From: Oegoconia quadripuncta
Lineage: Eukaryota > Arthropoda > Insecta > Lepidoptera > Autostichidae
Assembly: GCA_949316235.1 (NCBI GenBank)
Contig: OX438750.1
Coordinates: 2,184,501-2,248,500, forward strand
DNA length: 64,000 nucleotides
Reading direction: 5' to 3'
Shown here: positions 19,917-31,500 of the stretch, piece by piece
Position numbering within the stretch: position 1 is the stretch's first letter
How the letters are laid out: every line of letters starts with the position of its first letter
Notes under the pieces: generated by a model
Databases searched by the model: none
The model's input: the letters and a program-made list of their open reading frames with translations, nothing else
What the model was told of the DNA's origin: nothing
Made by a program: the position numbers and the translations under genes

Positions 19917-21619
19917 TATAGTATAAGATCCGGCAATAGAAATATATACCCTCATCTGTTATTCGACGATAACAAAATTAATATGTTAGTTAATGAATAT
20001 ATTAATACATTGAAAATGGGTTGCCTAGCTAAATCGCGGGCCAAACGGTTAATTAATGTAAATCCAAATTAATTGTTTTTCAATTAACTTCCCCGATTTG
20101 TTATTTATAAAAATCAACCATTATCTGAAAGAACATAACATAAGGAACTGGAAAAATATAGGTTGCCTACTTTCCCTTCAGCATAACTATGGAGTTGTCA
20201 TGTATAAACATGCGAGCAAGCGTTATTAATATACCCTCATCAGTTATTTAATTGATTTTTTTTTAAATTAAACGTTACTTTATTCTCTTTCTAACAGTAT
20301 AAGGTTGCCTCAGTAAAAGTTTGTCACATGCACGGTTGCTGTGATTTTAGATGTGAAGTTTTGAGCGCAAGCGCGGAGAGTGACAGAGAGCGTTGCACGT
20401 ACTTCTCCATGCGACAGACAGAGATGCTGATAGTCTAATAACGTTATAAAAAATTCCTATATTTTCGTGCAATAATAATAGAATGTAAATTTTTCTTATT
20501 ATTGTATTTTTAATTGTTTAAGTATAATGAAAATATTATTTACAAAGAACGACGATTATTGTCATACTATATATCTTATAATTTTTAATGCTCTTTGTAA
20601 TGGTAGTAGTAGAAATTTTTTATTTGTTTGTCTTTACAATTTAAACAATCTTTTTGTTTAAAATATATATATAATATATCAATATGTATCAATATATCAA
20701 TATGTACTCCATACATCAAATATACATCAAGTATACAACCGTTACTTTTTTATAGCAAGACGAATGATAACCAAAATTATTGATTAAATCCAAGCTTAAC
20801 TTAACCTCACTGTACGCAAAGTTTTTTTCTCGCCGAAACAATAACTTCAAAAACATTTCTTGAAGGATTCGTTATCAAAATCAATAACAGAGCCCTTCAA
20901 ACCACAAACAAAACACTTTTTCATTTTTAATTATGTAATTTTTTGTTAAAAAGATTAATATTTTTACTAACGAAGTATAAAAGAGCACGTTTGTTTACAC
21001 CGGAGAATAAAATATGATCTAGTTATCTTTGTCTAACACACAGAGAAAGGAACATGTCTCTCTCTCGTTAACTCAGCAGCTGCCTGGCGCATGCCTTACC
21101 GGCATCACTGCGTCTCTGTCTGTCGCATGGAGAAGTGCGTGCAACGCTCTCTGTCACTCTCCGCGCTTGCGCTCAAAACTTCACATCTAAAATCACAGCA
21201 ACCGTGCATGTGACAAACTTTTACTGAGGCAACCTTATACTGTTAGAAAGAGAATAAAATAACGTTTAATTTAAAAAAAATCAATTAAATAACTGATGAG
21301 GGTATATTAATAACGCTTGCTCGTATGTTTATACATGACAACTCCATAGTTATGCTGAAGGGAAAGTAGGCAACCTATATTTTTCCAGTTCCTTATGTTA
21401 TGTTCTTTCAGATAATGGTCGATTTTTATAAATAACAAAGCGGGGAAGTTAATTGAAAAACAATTAATTTGGATTTACATTAATTAACCGTTTAGCCCGC
21501 GATTTAGCTAGGCAACCCATTTTCAATGTATTAATATATTCATTAACTAACATATTAATTTTGTTATCGTCGAATAACAGATGAGGGTATATATTTCTAT
21601 TGCCGGATCTTATACTATA
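19917..21619. mobile_element. 1.7-kb foldback element with about 500-bp inverted arms
   Basis: The left arm (19917 to about 20428) and the right arm (about 21108 to 21619) are near-perfect inverted copies, starting TATAGTATAAGATCCGGCAA and ending with its mirror image. Each arm contains two direct subrepeats of ATACCCTCATCWGTTATT (near 19946 and 20230 on the left). The central 680 bp is AT-rich and unique in the window, with no transposase. The related uninterrupted site at 24511-24545 shows the element is an insertion into the array. Confidence 0.88.
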
Positions 21620-21856
21620 AGTTTGATAACTAGGTACTTTATAAAAACTAGAAGGAAATATTGCTCTCCTGCAGGGCTAGATGAGCCTCAGTCTACAATG
21701 ACGCAAGATAGCAGGCATCTGCCTTAAACGAGTGAGAAGACGCAGAGCTTGTATTGTGTCACTGTAGAGACAAGGGGCATGCTAGCTCGGCTGGTAATTC
21801 TCTATGATTTGTGTGTAGTGTTATTTAAATTTAATAATACTTTTATTGTTGAAACT

Positions 21857-22095
21857 ATTTTTTTTTTTTTTTTATTTATTCGGAAAACCAACAGCTGCAA
21901 TAACACTAATGGAAACTATTCTAGGAAACAGAGAGCCAATTACAGGTCCTCACAAATAGAAATACATTATATAATTCAATAACATGCATTATCACACTTG
22001 TACATTTTTTGCCCTTGCGGTACATATACCAGATTCAAACATCGTCAAAAAAAAAGAAAAACAATTGATTTATAAATTAAATTAAGCCATCAAAT
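21857..22095. repeat. insertion inside a monomer (T-run and AT-rich DNA)
   Basis: Compared with 24755-24770, where one monomer runs straight on, this copy carries about 240 extra bases starting with a long T-run and TTTATTTATTCGGAAAACCA. It looks like a reverse-orientation retroelement tail, but no coding part is recognisable. Confidence 0.5.
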
Positions 22096-22882
22096 GTAAG
22101 GAAATATTACTCCCCTGCAGGGCTAGCATGAACCTCAGTGTCTACAATGACGAGATATCACGCTATCACGTTCATGCTTTAAACGAGAGAGAGACGCAGA
22201 GCGTCTGTTTGGTGTTTTTGTAGAGAGACTACGGGGCATACCAGCTCGGTTAGTCATTTTATTTATAGATATTTGTGTGTAGTGTTATTTAAGTTAATTA
22301 GGTACTTTCTCTGAAGATAATTTCAGTCAATTACTTTTATTGTAGAAACTAGAAGGAAATATTGCTCTGCTGCAGTGCTAACATGAGCCTCAGTCTCTAA
22401 AATGCCGCGAGATAGAAAACTGCTATCACGTTCATGCTTTAAACGAGTGAGAGAGACTCGGAGCTTGTCTCGTGAGAGACTACAGGACATGCTAGACCGC
22501 CTGGTGCCGCCTGCATGCTATCCCGGATGGTAACTTTATTTATTGATATTTATGTGTAGTGTTAAAACTAAAATTAAATATTAGTTAGTTTGTAGAAACG
22601 AGAGGGAAATATTACTCTCCTCCAGGGCTAGCATGAGCTTCAATCTCTACAATGACGCGAGATAGAAGCCTGCTACTTTTATTGTAGTTGTAGAAGCTAG
22701 CAGCAAATATTGCTCTCTTGATAATTATTAATTTATAGATATTATGTGTAATGTTATATAAGAATGAACTTAGAAATAATTGAATAAAGTACTTGCAGTT
22801 GTATAAACTTGAGCGTCTATGAATATTTTTATAAGCTATCTTTTAAAAGCTATCTTTCGTGTATCTATGTGTTGTGTTATTA

Positions 22883-23315
22883 TTGGGTATTTACCTATGA
22901 AATTGGAGTCTTTTTTCTTCGTTAATCATATGTACCAATTCCTGTGATTATCAAAGCTATATCCAAATTTGTTTATTTGGAAAATGGAACATTATTTCAA
23001 GGTTTCACATGAAATATTTTTTAATTTCTGGGCTAAATCACATAATAAAAAAAATTTGAACAGAACTCTTTCCATGTATTTCCCACAATCATTTCTTAGA
23101 TTCGCTGAAACTTTTATAAAGCGGTTACTTTTAAAAATTAACGCTGCCAATACTTAACTTAATGTTATCCGATAATACACACAAAGTGTAGCTAAATTTG
23201 GATTTGCCGTTCCCAAAAAAAAATCAAAAATGTTTGTATGGAGAAAACAGTCTTAATGAAAAAAAAAAAATTCTCCATACAAAACGCCAATTACATAGGT
23301 AAGGACCTAATATTA
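22883..23315 (+). mobile_element. MITE family F, complete copy
   Basis: The left end is GGGTATTTACCTATGAAATT and the right end is its imperfect inverse, GCCAATTACATAGGTAAGGACC. The interior carries blocks seen in the other copies (TTTATTTGGAAAATGGAA, GAAACTTTTATAAAGCGGTT). It sits inside the tandem array. No transposase is encoded. Confidence 0.85.
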
Positions 23316-24149
23316 ATAAATATTTGTAATTTTTTAATACTCTGGACTTCTGGAGAGGAGAGTGGGAGGGTAGGCCTTTGTTTAGCAGTGGACGTGCTGT
23401 GTATGATGATTTATTATTCTTTACTTAAATAACTTGTAGTTTTTTATAATTGTAGAAAATAGAATTTTGCCCTGCAGGGCTAGCAGGATCACGCAGTCTC
23501 TCTAAAGCCTGTCTTCATATTCATGCTTAAATGAGTAAAAGAGATGCATAACTTGTCCCTTGTCATTGTAGAGAGACTGCTAATTATGATAGGCTTGCAG
23601 CAGAGCAATATTTCCTTAAAGTTTCTGCTTGCTATCACGTTCATGCTTTAAACGAGATAGACTCAGAACTTGTGTCTCTGTTGAAAGTGTTTAAGTGTAG
23701 CGTTATTTAAGTTAATAAATAACTTGTGGGTACTTTTATTTTTCAAACTAAAAGGAAATATTGCTCTCCTGCAGGGCTAGCATGAGCCTCAGTCTACAAT
23801 GACGCGAGATAGCAGGCATCTGCTTTAAACAAGTGAGAGAGACGCAGAGCTTGTATCGTGTCTGTAGAGAGACAAGGGGCATGGTAGCTCGGCTGATAAT
23901 TTTATTCATAAATATGTGTGATATTATTTAAGTTAATTAATAACTTGTAGGTACCTTTATTGTGGAAACTAGAAGGAAATATCCTGCTGGCCTAGCATGA
24001 GCCTCAGTGTCTCAACAACGACGCGAGGTAGAGGCTATCACGGTCATGCTTTCAACGAGTGAGAGAGACGCAGAGCTTCTGTCTCGTGTCTGTGTAGAGA
24101 GTCTACGGGGCATGCTAGACGGGCTGGTAATTTTATAGATATGTGCCAA

Positions 24150-24520
24150 TTTAAAATAAGTTTTATTTCGTAAGTTATAAGAATAACATTTGAAATCGTC
24201 AATACAATTATTTTTATATTTTATAATAGCCTTTGGCACATAGTTTCCGTTTAATGCTGGTTTTAAATTTATTTTTAGAAGCGTATACATTGTCCCTTGA
24301 ATGACTTAGTGACTTTGTGTGAGCGACTGCTATGAACATCAAGGTTACTTATATCTTGTATTTATATTATGTATTTCACAATTTTTCCTAAACAATTGCA
24401 GATTCTTCCTTACGTACATTAAGTTTTCGTAAATTTATTGCGATGCCAAAGTTAATATATTGATTTTCCTGAAATTTAGAATCTCTGGAACCTAACTTGT
24501 AGATCGGACGAACGTCTAAG
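24150..24520 (-). mobile_element. non-LTR 3' end fragments within the array
   Basis: The reverse strand carries AAGTTTTATTTCGTAAGTTA, the 3' UTR seen at 56300, followed by pieces of the C-terminal coding region up to 24520. Internal deletions remove much of the UTR. The 24288-24520 part is a second copy of 19687-19916. Confidence 0.75.
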
Positions 24521-25274
24521 CTTAAGTTAAATAATTAGGTACTTTATAGAAACTAGAAGAAAATATTGCTCTCCTGCAGGGCTAGATGAGCCTCAGTCTA
24601 CAGTGACGCAAGATAGCAGGCATCTGCTTTAAACGAGTGAGAAGACGCAGAGCTTGTATCGTGTCTTTGTAGAGAGACAAGAGGCATGCTAGCCCGGCTG
24701 GTAATTCTTATTTATGATTTGTGTGTAGTGTTATTTAAATTTAATAATACTTTTATTGTAGAAACTATAAGGAAATATTACTCCCATGCAGGGCTAGCAT
24801 GAGCCTCAGTCTCTGTACAATGACGCGAGATAGAAGCCTGCTATCACGTTCATACTTCAAACGAGTGAGAGACGCAAAGCTTCTGTCTCGTGTCTTTGTA
24901 GCGAGACTACGGGGCATACCAGCCCGGTTAGTCATTTTATTTATAGATATTTATGTGTAGGGTTTATTTAAGTTAATTAAGTACTTTCTCTAAAGGTATT
25001 TAAGTCAATTACTTTTATTGTAAAAACTAGAAGGAAATATTGGTCTCCTGAAGAGCTAGCATGAGCCTCAGTTTACAATGACGCAAGATAGCAGGCATCT
25101 GCTTTAAACGAGTGAGAGAGACGCAGAGCTTGTATCGTCTCCTGAAGGGCTAGCATGAACCTCAGTCTCTAAAATGCCGCGAGGTAGAAGCCTGCTATCA
25201 CGTTCATGCTTTAAACGAGTAAGAGACTACAGGACATGCTAGACGGCCTGGTCATTTTATTTATAAATATTTAA

Positions 25275-26010
25275 ACTAAATCTATAAGGCAAATTTTAGT
25301 CTTGAGTAGTGATAGGAACTCCTATCCATAACACCAGCGTTTGTCAACTAAGAGCAAGGTGCGCGTTGAATCTCTATCTGCTGCTTCCTCAGAGTTGTCG
25401 GGGTTCTGAATACTGGAAAGATTTTTCATGTATATTCCATAACTTACATAGTTACCAGGATGCTCAATCATCCTTATCAACGGCAGCACAGCCGAAACAT
25501 CCGAGGATGTTGTTCGAGATGACTTCGATTATGGGTTTTTTTTTAATTATCACCATTAACCGATAGTTGTCCAAGACTGCGAGCGATGACGCTATAAAAT
25601 CATTAGACAACTCATATTCACGAGTACCCAATTCCCAAAATTAATATCCCAACTTTCTAGTTCTGACGTGTTAATTCGCTCATTCTTGAGAATAAATTTG
25701 CTTTCCAACATGGACCGCGTGCACGCCGAAAATGTTTATAATTAAAAAGTTATGAGCAATAAAATCTTATACCGAGTTTGAACCGAGTATTCCTCAAAAA
25801 CGCATGTAGGTTAGATACCCTTGTTGTACTACGTTGTGACTAAAATTTGGTTTATATTTAATATGCTTTAAGACATATTCACGAACTTTTAGTTTTTTAT
25901 TTACTTCCAAAGAAAAGTACAGTAGGGTATAATACGATATTTTTGGAAAATAAAGTTTTATACATAAATGTTTGTCTTTTTCATTTAATAACTATTATAT
26001 CACTTCATCA
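25275..26010. other. no recognised feature
   Basis: A possible 85-codon frame at 25309 lacks support. The bases show no terminal repeats, family matches or splice-supported exons. Confidence 0.35.
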
Positions 26011-26012
26011 GT

Positions 26013-26272
26013 TGACGACCTGTTTGGTTTAGTGATTAGAAACTGTTACTATACCAAATGGTTGCGGGTTCGAATCCCGCTAGGGGAATATATTTGTATG
26101 ATGAATACAGACTTGTTCCCGAGTTATGGATGTTTTTCATTTATACATGTATTTATTTACAAAAAAAAATGTATTTGTGTAGTTTATCAACCATCTGGTA
26201 TCCATAACACAAGCCTAGATGCTTACTGTGGACCTAGATGGCGCTGTGTTTGTGCAAAGACATTTATTATCA
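26013..26272 (+). mobile_element. SINE family A copy 6
   Basis: The full-length copy has GGTTCGAATCCCGCTAGGGG in the head, then the A-run, ACCATCTGGTATCCATAACA and GACCTAGATGGCGCTGTGTT. A short deletion is visible in the A-box side of the head (GAAACTGTTACTATACC). Confidence 0.9.
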
Positions 26273-26492
26273 GTTCAAAAACATCCCACTGCAGGGATAT
26301 AGACGTTTCCTCATACCATTATATAATTATTATTATTATGGATATATATTATTTTATTTGTTCAAATTATTTAGTCATTATTGTGTTTTATCACATATAG
26401 TACCTATTAATGTTTTTCATACTTTAGGATAACACTTCTGGAATTCAATATGCAGAACTTTCAATTAGGGAATTATTTGTGCTAACCCACTA

Positions 26493-26853
26493 AAGGTCTT
26501 AGCATACGTGACGGGTAATTTCTCGGACGGAACGGAGACGGGAAGGGTATAGTTCCTAACGTGAAAGTGGTTTTAAAACATACGTACAGTGACGGTGTTC
26601 GACGATAGTCGTGCTGGTGCTGCAACCATATTTCAGCACAAAATGTTCGATTTTACTTTTGAAGAACTAGCAATGGTTGCCCTAGCATTAGATGAAGAAG
26701 ATGCCATAACGATGTTTTTTCTATTGCCGTCCCGTTCCGCCCGTGTTTCTCGCCACGTGTATTTTATTGCTGTTTTCAAATGCAACGATGTCAAAAAATC
26801 GTCCCGTTCCGTCCGGCACGAGAATAAACACGTCACGTATGCTAAGACCTTTA
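26493..26853 (+). mobile_element. second PIF/Harbinger-like relic
   Basis: Ends are inverted: AAAGGTCTTAGCATACGTGA and TCACGTATGCTAAGACCTTT, with TAA/TTA at the borders (CTAAAGG and CCTTTAATTA). The interior is CpG-richer than the flanks. Internal CGGAACGG/CCGTTCCG and CGTCCCGTTCCG motifs form inverted subrepeats. A short frame with a transposase-like start lies inside. It is unrelated in sequence to the 14912 element, so it is a separate subfamily. Confidence 0.7.
26643..26702 (+). pseudogene. possible Harbinger-type N-terminal remnant
   Basis: From an internal ATG the frame reads MFDFTFEELAMVALALDEED, an acidic leucine-rich start like those of Harbinger-type transposases. Similarity ends after about 22 residues and the frame then runs into the reverse-repeat part. 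Assignment rests on the element context. Confidence 0.35.
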
Positions 26854-26884
26854 ATTACTCCTATTGAATTCCTTGATGATATGT

Positions 26885-26995
26885 TTGTCTAGAAGAGATC
26901 GCTGTTAGCGATAAGGCCTCCTAATGTGTAGTTTCTATAAGATATTTAAATGTACCTTCATTATCTGAACAATAAATTGTATTTAAATTGAAAAA
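26885..26995 (+). mobile_element. non-LTR 3' UTR (GAAGAGATCGC type)
   Basis: AGAAGAGATCGCTGTTAGCG, ATAAGGCCTCCTAATGTG and ACAATAAATTGTATTTAAAT form the tail seen also at 10680. It has no coding part. Confidence 0.65.
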
Positions 26996-27239
26996 CCAAA
27001 CAACCAGACAGCATATTTTGTATTTTGCGGACGCCATGTTACATATTATACCATAAAATGTATCCTATGACACTAGAGATCAAGACAAATCGAATGACAC
27101 CTTGCACTTCAAAATCGGTTGAGCTGGTTAGGCTACACGAAGTACCTAACAGAAATCTAATACACTCGAAAAATATTACCCTCCTTTTTGAGGCTGTTGG
27201 GCAAAAAAGGAAACTATTCTTCTAAAATGAATAGTGGAA

Positions 27240-27355
27240 TATAATTAATTTGTACTTTCATTTGCACTTACATTTAAGGTTTTTAATCGGAAACAAAATT
27301 TTTAGGGCTAGTTATTTTAATGAATATATTATTTTATTGTCATGTACGTGCAATT
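27240..27355 (+). repeat. partial copy of CpG-rich repeat family I (3' part)
   Basis: GTACTTTCATTTGCACTTAC and TTATTGTCATGTACGTGCAA match 33083-33186 and, before the edge, 63925-64000. The CpG-rich core is missing in this copy. Confidence 0.75.
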
Positions 27356-27574
27356 GCCAATCCAATTGATTGATTGATCCAATACTAAAACGAAACACAC
27401 ATAAAGCAACAGGTGGCGGGAAATTATTCTCACACGCCTTGACCCATATAAACATACACATATTATGACTACATTTAGCGCGGGTGTCACATAATTGTCA
27501 TAATGTGTATTAGCAAAAATATTATAGGTAAGTCTAAACAATTACATCCATATAGTAAAAACTTTGGTGACACA

Positions 27575-27800
27575 AAGGTTAGTAGTGAAGAGAAGTTCGA
27601 GTTCCCACCAAAAGTCTGCCACTTTACTGAAGAATGCATTGACCGTGACTAGACTCTGTATTGTGGCCAAGTATATGACGAATGTTTTGACTGAGACTAA
27701 CTAATAAATAATAATTTCTTCAATTATTGAAGAAATAAGACATGGCTTTATGGGCTTAGATCCCTTTGCCGTCTCCGAAAGGAGCGAATAATACGAAAAA
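27575..27800 (+). repeat. interspersed repeat family E, partial copy
   Basis: GTCTGCCACTTTACTGAAGA, TTGACCGTGACTAGACTCTG and ATCCCTTTGCCGTCTCCG match the family at 29180-29340. The GAGCTTTCGGGTT half is missing. It lies in the putative promoter region of the ACAD9-like gene. Confidence 0.7.
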
Positions 27801-27927
27801 AAGGAATAATAACCTAGAAAGTGCTTATTTTCACAATTGCTGCTACGAAAAACTCAACGAAATCTCATTAACTAATTGAAACTATTTCAAAAAAGTACCA
27901 TAACGATTTGAATTCGCCAATCTCACA

Positions 27928-28585
27928 ATGAATATAGCGCGCACAATATGTACAATTCGACGGCATAGTATTGGACAAAATTTCGTTAGAAAATTCAGAT
28001 TATCCAGCTCAAATCATGATTCCTCTCCGGTTACACAACCTCAGGTACAAGAAGAGAAATACGACTTCGAGGACTTGAAGATATATGAGCGCGTTGAACG
28101 CCGAAAACCGAAAATCCCACCATTTATGAAGGACGTGTTTGTTTCGATTTTCAACCGCGATTTACTCGCTTACCCCGAAATTATCAACAAAGAGGATTCT
28201 GAAACTTTGTACCAAAGAGCTTCTTTACTTGAAAAAATATTTTCCGACCCGGAAAAAACAATAGAAGACCGCAGGAAAGCTTTGAAAATGTCGAAACTAT
28301 ACGGGGCACCTGTAAGTGTCACTAATAACGGTTTAGCTATGAATTTCACTGAGAGTTTAAGATATTTAGAGGTTATTTCTTCAGATTTGGAATTGAGCCA
28401 GCAGATTAGTGACCATTGGGTGGGCTTGGATGCTTTAAAGCGAGGACTGGACGCCGAGCAGTACCAGAAAATCATTGACGACTTAATATCTGGTGATAGA
28501 TGCATAGCACTATGTATAAAGGAGAAGTTAGCTCATAGGATATCACAAGCAGATTTTAGGACTTCTGCAGAGTTAGATGGATATG
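27928..28585 (+). CDS. ACAD9-like exon 1
   Basis: From the ATG (CACAATGAA) to the donor at GTATGA. It encodes the mitochondrial leader, a linker and the N-terminal helical domain ([40 protein letters not shown]). It ends in phase 1 (GG of Gly split as G then GA). Reading past the donor adds only ten residues before a stop, which supports splicing here. Confidence 0.9.
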
Positions 28586-31500
28586 GTATGATATCTTTTT
28601 GGTTCTTATTTCATTAGTTATGTAACATCGTTAGGCTTTTTGGCGGGATCTCGGCGAGTGAAGTTGCAATTTTCTTTATAATTCTTATAATTTGTGCATT
28701 CTGACTTTTGAAGCTTAATAAAGTGCAGCAAAAGTTAGTGATGGTGTATAAGTGAAGGTAAGTGTAAACTAAGTGCGTAACGGAGCTTTCGGGTTCTCAC
28801 AACAAGCCGCCGAATAACTTGACCGTGACTAGACTGTATATGCCAAGTATATGACGAATTACTTGTTTTGACCGAGACTGATTTATAAACTGAAGAAATA
28901 AAAATTAGACATGGCTGTTATGGGCTAAAATCCCTTTGCCTTCTTCTAGATGAGAGAAGGAAACGAAAAATAAAAGGCTTTTTGGCGGGAACTCGGCGAG
29001 TGAAGTAGCATTTTTCTTCATAATTCTTATAATTTGTGCATTCTGACTTTTGAAGTTTAATAATGGCAGATTATTGTGCAGCAAAAGTTAGTGATGGTGT
29101 GCAAGTGAAGGGAAATGTAAATTAAAGTGCGGAACGGAGCTTTCGGGTTCCCACAAGAAGCCGCCAAAATCTTTTGTAAAGCATTCTGCCACTTTACTGA
29201 AGAATGACTTGACCGTGACTAGACTCTGTATACGCCTAGTATACGACGAATTACTTGTTTTGACTGAGACTGACTTACAAACTGAAGAAATAAGATAAAT
29301 AAGACATGGCTGTTATGGGCTAGATCCCTTTGCCTTCTCCTGGAGGAGAAAATAAAACTAAAAAAAAAAAACGAAAAATAAAATGTTATGTATGTATGCA
29401 TAATAACACGATATGTATAGAAATATAACAACCTGTTTGATGTAGTGGTTAGAAACTCTGACTGCTATACCAAAGGTCGCAGGTTCGAGCCCCGCTAATA
29501 CATGTTTGAATGAATACGGACACATGTAGCCGTGTTATGCATGTTTTCATTTATATAATTTACTAGTGTTCTTAACTATCCTAAATAAATAATTTCATCC
29601 GTGTGGAAGATTTCATCAAAATCGGTTCAGCAAAAAAATCTGCCTATATGTTAATTCAGGTCCTAATCTGTCTACCCACCAAATTTCATCCAAATCCATC
29701 CAGCCGTATAGGAGTGAAGAGGTAAAATACTGACATACACATAGAGAAATTATCGCATTTATAATATTATAGTTGGGATAATCAGCGTATTGGCTGGTTA
29801 GACACAGATATTATTATAGTTGGTGGACGAAAATGGACTGATGTAGCCAAGGACAGGAAGAAGTGGAAGGAGGAGGCTTTTACCCGAATGGGATCCATAT
29901 AACAATAAATTAGATTATAATGTAAAACTTTCTATAATAACACTACATATTTAGTAAATAACCCAGATAATGTAAATATATACATATATATGGAAAATAA
30001 AGCTTAATAATAATAATAATCAGCATATTGAATATACATATTACACACATTTGTATACTGTATACTGCGGCACACACATAATATTTCTTTGTTTCTGTAC
30101 TTGTGTTTTATTGCTTTAGTTGTATTTTTCATATGTAATATTTTTTATGTGTGTGTACTTGGATGCAAATAAATGCTTATCTATCTATCTTATCTATCTA
30201 CATTGAGAAAGATATTTTTTTTAAGTAGTGGTAGACGAATCCGTGACACAGATATGAACAGGGTCTTAAGATCTGGTTTATAATTTCAGGAATATGGCGA
30301 ATAACGGGAGAGAAGGCATGCAAACACGCAAATGGTTACTTCATAGTACTGAGCACGATTGAGGCTGGTCGGCTGAAGGCATTCCTTGTTCACCCTGGGG
30401 CAGATGGAATCAGCCATGATGATGCATACGTCAGTTTTATGAAGACTCCTGGTAAGTACGTACCTCACCTCTCTACCTCAACACATGGTGTCTGGAGAGG
30501 GCTTTACAAGTCTCTAAAAGGTGACTAAGAATTAAAACGACATTCTGTGAAAGTGTTACTACTCAACTAAGGAATATATTGATGAAGTTCATTTAATAAT
30601 AATATTTCACAATAATAATTATGAACATATAATGTAACATAATATGTTGACATAATTTTATATGTTTGAAGTTGAAGTTCGATTCTTCACTCATCATCCG
30701 AACAGCCAAGGCATGGAACTCCCTTCCGGCGTCAGTCTTTAATGAATCCTACAACCTTGGGATCTTCAAGAGCAGAGGGATAAGGCATTTACTGGGATCG
30801 CGTGCTTCACCTGCGACCACATCGTCACTTTCCATCAGGTGAGATTGTGGTCAAACGCGAATCCAGTCAATCTTAAAAAAAAATATGGAACAGGTGGAAG
30901 CGTACTGACCAGGAAACCCCAACACATTTGGGGGACTGGCTATCTTATCTCTGACAACCAGAACACAGCAATGCTATTAACATTGCTGCTTGGCGGCAGA
31001 TTTAGATAGGATGGTGGTAGCTAGCTAGGCGGACATTTAATATGCCCTACCACCAACCAAACCGAGTACTTAAACATGTACCCCGCTGGGGATCGAACCC
31101 GCAACCCCGAATCTTAAACCCAATGTTGTTTACATTGAGCCACGGAGGCAGTTAAATTCAACTCCTGATATTGTATGACAATTAAAGATGTACACGACAT
31201 TCACCAGTTTATACAAAAGCATCTTAGGTGGTAAGTTGAAGCCAATCTAAAAGATATTGTGCCCATTAGATAGGGTACGTTAATACTGTTAGTTATTTTG
31301 TGATGGGGGTAATATTTTGCAATATTTAGCATTGTCTTATCTTATCTTAATATCTTTATTGTACACAAAATTGTTACAGAAATATGCATTGTATATATAA
31401 TGTACAAAGGCGAGCTTAACTCCCATCGAGTTTTTTCTGTTATTAATTGATCATTTAGTTATACATAACGTATAACCTTTATCCCAAATGGGGTGGTCAG

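Larger units (their letters stand above)
19070..25270. repeat. degenerate tandem array of 210-260 bp monomers
   Basis: A monomer recurs with the order: GAAACTAGAAGGAAATATTG, CTCCTGCAGGGCTAGCATGA, GACGCGAGATAG, CACGTTCATGCTTTAAACGA, GAGAGACGCAGAGC, GGGGCATGCTAGCTCGGCTG, then an AT-rich GTGTAGTGTTATTTAAGTTA. Anchor positions for the first block include 19585, 21645, 22099, 22345, 22600, 23750, 23970, 24550, 24767 and 25025. Adjacent intact monomers are about 212-262 bp apart. Non-LTR, MITE F and foldback insertions interrupt the array. No coding frame runs through the monomer. Confidence 0.88.

Noticed and set aside
30286..30468. Minus-strand 60-codon frame over ACAD9-like exon 2
   Set aside because: It is antisense to a well supported exon with matching splice phases.
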